DNA of 56,799 nucleotides from a virus. The stretch covers positions 1 to 56,799 of IMG/VR virus record IMGVR_UViG_3300005471_000019. One strand, written 5' to 3'. The notes under the pieces were generated by a model. That model saw nothing but the letters and a program-made list of their open reading frames with translations, ran no database searches and was not told the DNA's origin. A program made the translations under genes and the position numbers. Position 1 is the stretch's first letter; every line of letters begins with the position of its first letter. Positions 51,728 through 56,799 of the stretch are shown here, piece after piece.

Positions 51728-53164
51728 CTACGGGAAGGGCAGCTCGATCACGATCTTCCCAGCCGCGCCGTTGCTCTTGAGTCCGCCACCCTTCGCGCCG
51801 CCAGCGCCACCACCGCCGGGAGTGGTGGCATTGTTCTGGGCGTTGGGGCCGAACCCGAAGATGCCGCCGGTCGCCCCGTTGCCGATGCCGCCACCGCCGA
51901 GGCCACCGACGCTGCTGCTCCCATCGCCCCCATCCGCGGTAAGTCCGGCCGCACCGCCCCCACCCCCGCCGTCGTCACCGGCCACCGTCTCGCCAAGGCC
52001 ACCCGAAAACTTGATCGTGCCCGTGCCAGACGCGGCGAGCCCACCCGCGCCGCCGTTGGCACCGACAGCGTTGCGCCCGTAGTCGGCGACGACGCTCGAG
52101 GTGTTGAACGTCGCCGCGGCGCCGGCCGCGTTGGTGTAGGAGTAGCTGTTGCCGGCGATGATGGTCACATCCGCTTCGCTGTAGGCCCCTCCCCCTCCGC
52201 CACCCCCGCCGATCCCGCCCGCGCCGTTGGCACCGTTGCCGCCGTAGGACCACACGCGCACGCGGGCGGTGTAGGTCCCCGTGCCGGTGGCTACCCATGT
52301 CCCGCTGCCGGTGAGCACCACCTCGCTGCTGGTCGCGTCCGCAACCGGGCCGAGCTTCTCAATCCAGAAGCAGGCCCGGTAGTTCGAGGGGCCGGCGTAG
52401 TCGATCAGCGGCGTGATGCCGGAGGTGTTGTACACCGCGACCGTATACGCTGTGCCGATCGCAGAAACAGGGATCTTGACCCTGGTAACAGCCAGCAGAT
52501 CGGCCACCTGATCGACCGCTGTACCCCCGGCGATTGCGTCATTGTAGATGCGGGAGTCGATGGCGATGATGTTCGTGCCGCCCTCGATGATGGTCAGGTA
52601 ACTGATGCAGTTGACACCGCCGAACCCGAGCCTGACATGAACGCCGACCTCGTACCACCCCTCCGCGGGCACGACAAGCTGTTGCGGGTTGTTCCAGTTG
52701 TCGTGGTAGCCATCCGTGTCCCATGCCTCATCTTGCCAGGGAACCAGGAGCGAGCCGCCGGTGAGGTACTGGATGCCGGAGGTGGTGCCGATGAACACCT
52801 TGCAGCCGGAGAACGCCGTAGCGCCGGCGCCCGAACCCGACACCGTGGTGTACAGCAACTCGTCATCCAGGATGCCCGTGCATCGCGCGTCGTAGCGCGT
52901 CCCGCTTATTAGCGTCTCGCCGTTGGCGGCCTGCAACTTGCACGCCCCGTAGTCCACCCAGGTGTCAGTGGTCGGGTCGTAGTCGGTAACGATGGCCGGG
53001 TAGTTGCCGTTGGCGTCCACCGTGCCCGAGGTGACGCGCACCCAGGTCGGCTCCAGGATGTTGTTGCCGTCCGCCGGCCCGTGCTTGCTGTGCCCGCGCT
53101 CGCCCTCGACTGTCTTGACGGCGCGGATGATGCGGTCGGCGGCACGTCCGGAAAGCAGTCCCAT
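51728..53164 (-). CDS. Tail fibre / receptor-binding protein with polyglycine tip
   Basis: 478 residues. Residues 1-90 (MGLLSGRAADRIIRAVKTVE) include a short tail-attachment-like helix; 100-300 is a beta-rich region with VVPAEGWYEVGVHVRLGFGGVNC. Residues 320-478 form a Gly-rich domain (GGNGANGAGGIGGGGGGGG, AGGLAASGTGTI, GGGGGAAGLTADGGDG, GGIFGFGPNAQNN), the polyglycine-II sandwich known from adhesins such as phage S16 gp38, which determine host range. It lies at the end of the tail module. Confidence 0.85.
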   Translation of the reverse strand: MGLLSGRAADRIIRAVKTVEGERGHSKHGPADGNNILEPTWVRVTSGTVDANGNYPAIVTDYDPTTDTWVDYGACKLQAANGETLISGTRYDARCTGILDDELLYTTVSGSGAGATAFSGCKVFIGTTSGIQYLTGGSLLVPWQDEAWDTDGYHDNWNNPQQLVVPAEGWYEVGVHVRLGFGGVNCISYLTIIEGGTNIIAIDSRIYNDAIAGGTAVDQVADLLAVTRVKIPVSAIGTAYTVAVYNTSGITPLIDYAGPSNYRACFWIEKLGPVADATSSEVVLTGSGTWVATGTGTYTARVRVWSYGGNGANGAGGIGGGGGGGGAYSEADVTIIAGNSYSYTNAAGAAATFNTSSVVADYGRNAVGANGGAGGLAASGTGTIKFSGGLGETVAGDDGGGGGGAAGLTADGGDGSSSVGGLGGGGIGNGATGGIFGFGPNAQNNATTPGGGGAGGAKGGGLKSNGAAGKIVIELPFP

Positions 53165-53172
53165 CGGTCACC

Positions 53173-54216
53173 TCAGCGCAGGTCCGCTTGCAGCTCCGCC
53201 CCCCACACGGCACCGATGACCGCGCCCGCCGTGGCTGCGTCGTTGACCGCTACCGTGAGGCGAACGTGCAGGACGTCACCCTTGGCCAGCGTGGCCACGG
53301 TGACGGCGAAGTCCTTGAACGCGGCCGTGAGGGAGTTGATCGACTGTGCCGCTGTGGTCACCAGGTTGGCCGCGCCAAGGGTGCCGTCCTGATCGATACG
53401 CCACGCCTCGACCAGGACGGTCGCGGTGACGTCCGCCACGGTGGTCACCATGCCCGCGGCCACCCGGATCACGACCGTCTCGGCGTCCTCGTAGTCGTCC
53501 AGCAACATCATGAAGCAGGCTGCCCGCTTGGTGGTCGCACCCTGGGCCTTGACGTCGCCCGTCGAGAGGTACGGGGCGGTGCTGCCGTAGGTCTGCCCGG
53601 CGACGCGCAGGTCGTCCGGCGAGGCCGCGGGCGTGAGGAGTACCGTCACCGTACCCGTGGCATTGGTCAGGGTGCCCGTTGCGTCCAGGCCGATGCAGGT
53701 CCCCGTGGGGATATCGAGGTCCGTCGAGGTGGCGGACAGGGCAAGGATCTGGTTCGTCGCAGCTGTGCCAACGAAGTTGAAGCTGCCCGTGTGCAGGGCG
53801 GTTCCGGCGGTGATGGCCGTGGCGCTGGCGGCCTTCTTCACCACCGCGGTTGCGGCCCCGCCCGTGCCCGCGACCTCGACGCGGCCAGTGATGCCGACGA
53901 CCCGGTAGGCCCGGCCCGCGGCCACGAAGAACGGCGTGTCCAGCGTCGCCGGGGTGTAGACCATCGACGCCGTCTCGACGCCCGACTCGACCACGCCGTC
54001 ACTGGGCAGCGGCGTGGCCAGGGCATCCCACACCCGCCACTCGGTCAGGGGAATGGATCGCCGGCCCAGGACGCGCTGCGCCAGCTTGCTCCGGGCGATG
54101 GCGGCAGCGGCCGAGACAGAGGCGTCGGTGATGGCCGCGGCCGGGAAGGATACCCCGGACGCCGAACCCATGTTGACGTAGCCGGTAAAGACCCAGTCCT
54201 CGCCTGTCTGCGGCAT
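53173..54216 (-). CDS. Tail appendage protein
   Basis: 347 residues: MPQTGEDWVFTGYVNMGSASGVSFPAAAITDASVSAAAAIARSKLAQRVLGR, then a long Thr/Ala/Gly-rich beta-rich body (VVGITGRVEVAGTGG, ATSTDLDIPTGTCIG, VRLTVAVNDAATAGAVIGAVWG). The repeating strand pattern and position between the distal tail protein and the fibre suggest an appendage or baseplate component. Family not certain. Confidence 0.72.
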   Translation of the reverse strand: MPQTGEDWVFTGYVNMGSASGVSFPAAAITDASVSAAAAIARSKLAQRVLGRRSIPLTEWRVWDALATPLPSDGVVESGVETASMVYTPATLDTPFFVAAGRAYRVVGITGRVEVAGTGGAATAVVKKAASATAITAGTALHTGSFNFVGTAATNQILALSATSTDLDIPTGTCIGLDATGTLTNATGTVTVLLTPAASPDDLRVAGQTYGSTAPYLSTGDVKAQGATTKRAACFMMLLDDYEDAETVVIRVAAGMVTTVADVTATVLVEAWRIDQDGTLGAANLVTTAAQSINSLTAAFKDFAVTVATLAKGDVLHVRLTVAVNDAATAGAVIGAVWGAELQADLR

Positions 54217-54226
54217 GTTTCACCTG

Positions 54227-55144
54227 CTAGATGAGAGCGTTGAACTCGGCGGAGTCCCAGGGGAAAAACGTTAGGAACACCGGGTCGCTACCACGCTCCA
54301 GAGCCACGCCAGCGCCATCCAGGAGCGCCGGCTTTGTCACGGGCCGGCCGAACTTCAGGTCCACGATCGGCACGGAGATGATGTTGAGGTCGGCGTCAAG
54401 GCCGTTCTCGCGGAAGCCGGCGTCGAGGAGCTTCACCTTCCACTCCTCATCCTCGACGTGGTAGATCTCGACCGTCATGGTCACGCGCCAGTAGATCACG
54501 CCGTTTTCAAAGTGGCGCTCGGCCGTTAGCTCCGTGCATTTACCATGACCCGGCAAGATCCCGTGCCACTCCGTCGAGTTGACGTGATTGACGTTGGCAG
54601 CGATGATGCCCGCCTCCCACATCGGGGCGTTCCAGGTCAGCGTGACGACCTCGCGGACAACCTCGATTTCGTAGGGCGGGTCGAAGGGGTCGCCAGCGCT
54701 GTTCTGGATGGGAGTTTCCTGGCTGTCGAAGAGGCACGGAACCCGCTCCTTGACCGAACCGAAACGAATCTCCACGGGCCGGGCCAGGGGGTTCTCCTGC
54801 TGGGTCTGGTCCGGCATCTGACTGGGTGAGCCGCCGCCGCCCGAGCCCTGCGCGCCCGAGGATGCCAGGGGTTCACTGCTGAACTCCGCCACCGCGTCCC
54901 ACTCGTAGGGGCTCTCGCGCTCCTTGATGGACAGTTTGCGGCAGGTACAACCGGGGTCGGTTGCGCCGTAGGGGCTCACCCAGATGTCGCCGCGCTGTAC
55001 CGGAACCGCAATGGTCACCTCGTCAACACCGAGGGTGGCATCGTCGGTGGAGATATGCCACTGACGGTTGCGGGTGCGCTGGCCCTTGTCGTCGGCCTGG
55101 GCCTCGCGGGAACCAAAGGTTTCTACGATCGTTATCGTAGGCAT
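54227..55144 (-). CDS. Distal tail / baseplate protein
   Basis: 305 residues: MPTITIVETFGSREAQADDKGQRTRNRQWHI, VPVQRGDIWVSPYGATDPGCTCRKLSIKERESPYEWDAVAEFSSEPL, VEIRFGSVKERVPCLFDSQETPIQNSAGDPFDPP, HGILPGHGKCTELTAERHFENGVIYWRVTMTVEIYHVE and a C-terminal FLTFFPWDSAEFNALI. The layout is that of phage distal tail or baseplate hub proteins with a large insertion. It follows the tape measure with a one-base overlap. Confidence 0.75.
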   Translation of the reverse strand: MPTITIVETFGSREAQADDKGQRTRNRQWHISTDDATLGVDEVTIAVPVQRGDIWVSPYGATDPGCTCRKLSIKERESPYEWDAVAEFSSEPLASSGAQGSGGGGSPSQMPDQTQQENPLARPVEIRFGSVKERVPCLFDSQETPIQNSAGDPFDPPYEIEVVREVVTLTWNAPMWEAGIIAANVNHVNSTEWHGILPGHGKCTELTAERHFENGVIYWRVTMTVEIYHVEDEEWKVKLLDAGFRENGLDADLNIISVPIVDLKFGRPVTKPALLDGAGVALERGSDPVFLTFFPWDSAEFNALI

Positions 55145-56799
55145 CAGAAGTTCACTATTGCCAGGTTGCCGGCCTTGATGGCGTCGAGGAGTTCCTTGAC
55201 TGCATCAGTCTGTATCTTCCGTTGCACGTTCGCCTCTTCCAGCAGTCGGCGCGCCTCTTCTAGCGTGCTCTCCACGGGTTGTTGATGGCGGATGATGGCG
55301 CTGTATGCCTCCTTGCTGCTGGCCTCCATTGCCCCGACGAACTGCGGTTCGCCTGTACCGCCGACACCGGAGCGAAGCTTCTCCAGCATGCCGAACGCGC
55401 CGCGCTCGAGCAGACCCGGCTCCAACTTCTCGATGTTCGGGATGCCGGCCAGGCGCTGCAAATCCTTGCGCTTGTTTTCCCAGTGCTCCAGGGGCCCCTC
55501 CAGTTCCTGGGCCAGCTTCTCCACCATCGGCCGCATGCCCTTGTAGGCGTCCTCGCCAGCCATCTTGGCCTGCGCGCGGAAGCGCTCCCAGACGTTGGCC
55601 ATGCCGGCCTTGAACCGATCCTGCCAGGTGGTGAGCCCCTGCGCAGCCAGGTCGTCGCGCAGCTTGGCGAGCTTCACCTCGGCGGCCTCGCGCATGTCCT
55701 TGCCGGTCTCCATCAGATTGCCGCCAAAAGCGATGCCGGGTATCGCCGTTCCGACCCCAAGTAGCACGGCAATCTTCGGGCCGAACATCTTGGTAAAACC
55801 AGTCGCGAGCGTGGGTAGTTCCATCAGGATTTTGCCAAGTCCCTCGATCACTATACCGACGAACACCTCGAAACTGGCCGCAACCATCTTGATCCTGCTC
55901 TCCACGTCGCCCCACATGTCGAGGAAAACGGCGACGCCCGTGCCGACCTTTTCCACGCCGGTCAGGATGTTCTCCGCCATGCCGCTGATATCGATACCCA
56001 GGCCCTTGCCACCCAGGCCGCCGACGCCGCCCGCGACGCTGGCCAGGATGGGCGCAACTGCCTTGGTGATCTGGTTGGTAAAGCCCTCCTTCAGGAAGCC
56101 GATCTGCTTCTTTGCCAGGCCGGCCGCGCGCACGTTCTGGTAGTCGGCCTCGGTCACCAGTCCACCAAAAGCGCGCACGTCCGCATGGAGCGACTCCAGC
56201 CCTGCGCGCCCGCGGGCGATGGCTGGCATGAGAGCCAGCCCCTGACGGCCGGCCAGCCCACGCGCGGCCAGGGCGCGGGCGTTGACATCAAGGCCCTTCA
56301 GTTTCTCTAATATCGCGCCGATGGCGTCCAGTTCCGGCAGCGCAGCCAGCTCACGGCCCGACAGTCCCAGGCGGGTGAACTGGTCGGTGGTTCCCGCGGC
56401 GGCCACGGCCGCGGCGCCCAGGTTCTGCTTGAGTTTGAACAACGCCATCGCCCCGGCGCCGATGTCCTCGGTCATCGCGCCGACCACCTGGAGCGTCTCG
56501 ATTTCCAGCCCCGTCCGCAGGGCCAGCTTGCCCAGCATCTTGATTCGTTCAGACCCCTTGTCGTAGGCTTCAAAGACCAGACCTAGCCCGCCCTGAAGTG
56601 CCTCGAACGGCAGGGCCAGGAGAGGACCAATGACAGGCACCTGGCTGGCCAGGTTCGACAGCGTCCCAAGGGCCACGTCCCCCAGCACCTTGATGGGGTT
56701 GGCGAACGCCTTCTCGGCGAAGGATTGTATCTTGCCGGCCGCCCCTGTTAGAGAACTGAGGCTGCCCTTCAAACCGGCGGCCATCTTCGCCGAGGAGGC
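55144..56799 (-). CDS. Tail tape-measure protein, entering from the right edge
   Basis: 552 codons within the window; the frame is open at 56799. First internal ATG at 56784 (MAAGLKGSLSSLTGAAGKIQ). An Ala/Gly/Leu-rich alpha-helical series (AGKIQSFAEKAFANPIKVLGDVALGTLSNLASQVPVIGPLLALPFEALQ) with long hydrophobic segments (about residues 300-350), then charged coiled-coil regions. If the ends are joined, residues TRFEVIASPGQAPIL from bases 45-1 precede ASSAKMAAG. At about 570 residues it would set a short tail of roughly 85 nm by the usual rule of 0.15 nm per residue. Confidence 0.82.
   Translation of the reverse strand, partial: ASSAKMAAGLKGSLSSLTGAAGKIQSFAEKAFANPIKVLGDVALGTLSNLASQVPVIGPLLALPFEALQGGLGLVFEAYDKGSERIKMLGKLALRTGLEIETLQVVGAMTEDIGAGAMALFKLKQNLGAAAVAAAGTTDQFTRLGLSGRELAALPELDAIGAILEKLKGLDVNARALAARGLAGRQGLALMPAIARGRAGLESLHADVRAFGGLVTEADYQNVRAAGLAKKQIGFLKEGFTNQITKAVAPILASVAGGVGGLGGKGLGIDISGMAENILTGVEKVGTGVAVFLDMWGDVESRIKMVAASFEVFVGIVIEGLGKILMELPTLATGFTKMFGPKIAVLLGVGTAIPGIAFGGNLMETGKDMREAAEVKLAKLRDDLAAQGLTTWQDRFKAGMANVWERFRAQAKMAGEDAYKGMRPMVEKLAQELEGPLEHWENKRKDLQRLAGIPNIEKLEPGLLERGAFGMLEKLRSGVGGTGEPQFVGAMEASSKEAYSAIIRHQQPVESTLEEARRLLEEANVQRKIQTDAVKELLDAIKAGNLAIVNF

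Noticed and set aside
51326-52912. Long plus-strand frame across the tail fibre
   Set aside because: Shadow of the glycine-rich gene; Arg/Ala-rich with no recognisable domain.
53188-54234. Long plus-strand frame opposite the tail appendage gene
   Set aside because: A GC-driven shadow: Arg/Gly-rich, no ribosome site, opposite strand has clear beta-rich coding sense.

Overview
The window (56.8 kb, GC-rich) is best read as the complete genome of a temperate tailed phage (HK97-type capsid, non-contractile-type tail genes) infecting a planctomycete of the Gemmata group, linearised inside the tail genes. The host is inferred from passenger proteins with Gemmata hallmarks: a TIGR02996 repeat-companion domain protein (12125-12769), an exported RTX-like protein with the planctomycete N-terminal motif LEALEARDCPA (49224-50114), a helix-turn-helix/receiver-like protein (28375-28902) and c-type cytochrome-like exported proteins (44781-47204). 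Circularity is inferred because the open frame leaving the left edge at base 1 on the minus strand continues in phase into the tape-measure frame entering at base 56799, and chaperone-then-tape-measure is the conserved order.

Nearly everything is transcribed leftwards. Read right to left from the regulatory hub: small accessory genes and a regulator (38662-35739), a replication block (NGO0469-like protein, SWIM protein, RepA-like ATPase; 35496-33222) with a 9-bp iteron-like array (32923-33119), a DNA-modification and nucleotide-related block (three methyltransferases, VRR-NUC, SLOG, radical SAM, two HNH proteins, a GNAT-phosphoribosyltransferase fusion; 32901-21366), then packaging and head genes (small and large terminase, portal, an ADP-ribosyltransferase-like protein with a long charged tail, prohead protease, HK97 capsid; 21366-9539). 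Between these lie two glycosyltransferases and an FkbM-type methyltransferase. Connector and tail genes follow (8203-1299) and the tail-assembly chaperones with an A AAA AAC slippery site (1-803).

Across the join the same leftward series continues: tape measure, distal tail protein, appendage protein and a glycine-rich receptor-binding fibre (56799-51728), then a lysis/accessory region (51606-44004) with several very small membrane proteins, a papain-like protease, two secreted CxxCH proteins and the RTX protein, and finally an AP2-domain protein and a tyrosine integrase (43739-42029). A tRNA/tmRNA 3'-end-like sequence just beyond the integrase is the best attP candidate.

The lysogeny/early control region lies at 38811-40500: back-to-back sigma70-type promoters with an inverted repeat between them, an XRE repressor-like gene with its own palindromic operator, an AlpA/excisionase-like gene, and a short rightward operon (40518-41768) whose genes are separated by near-identical C-rich leaders. 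All functional calls are by eye from sequence motifs; no database search was run.
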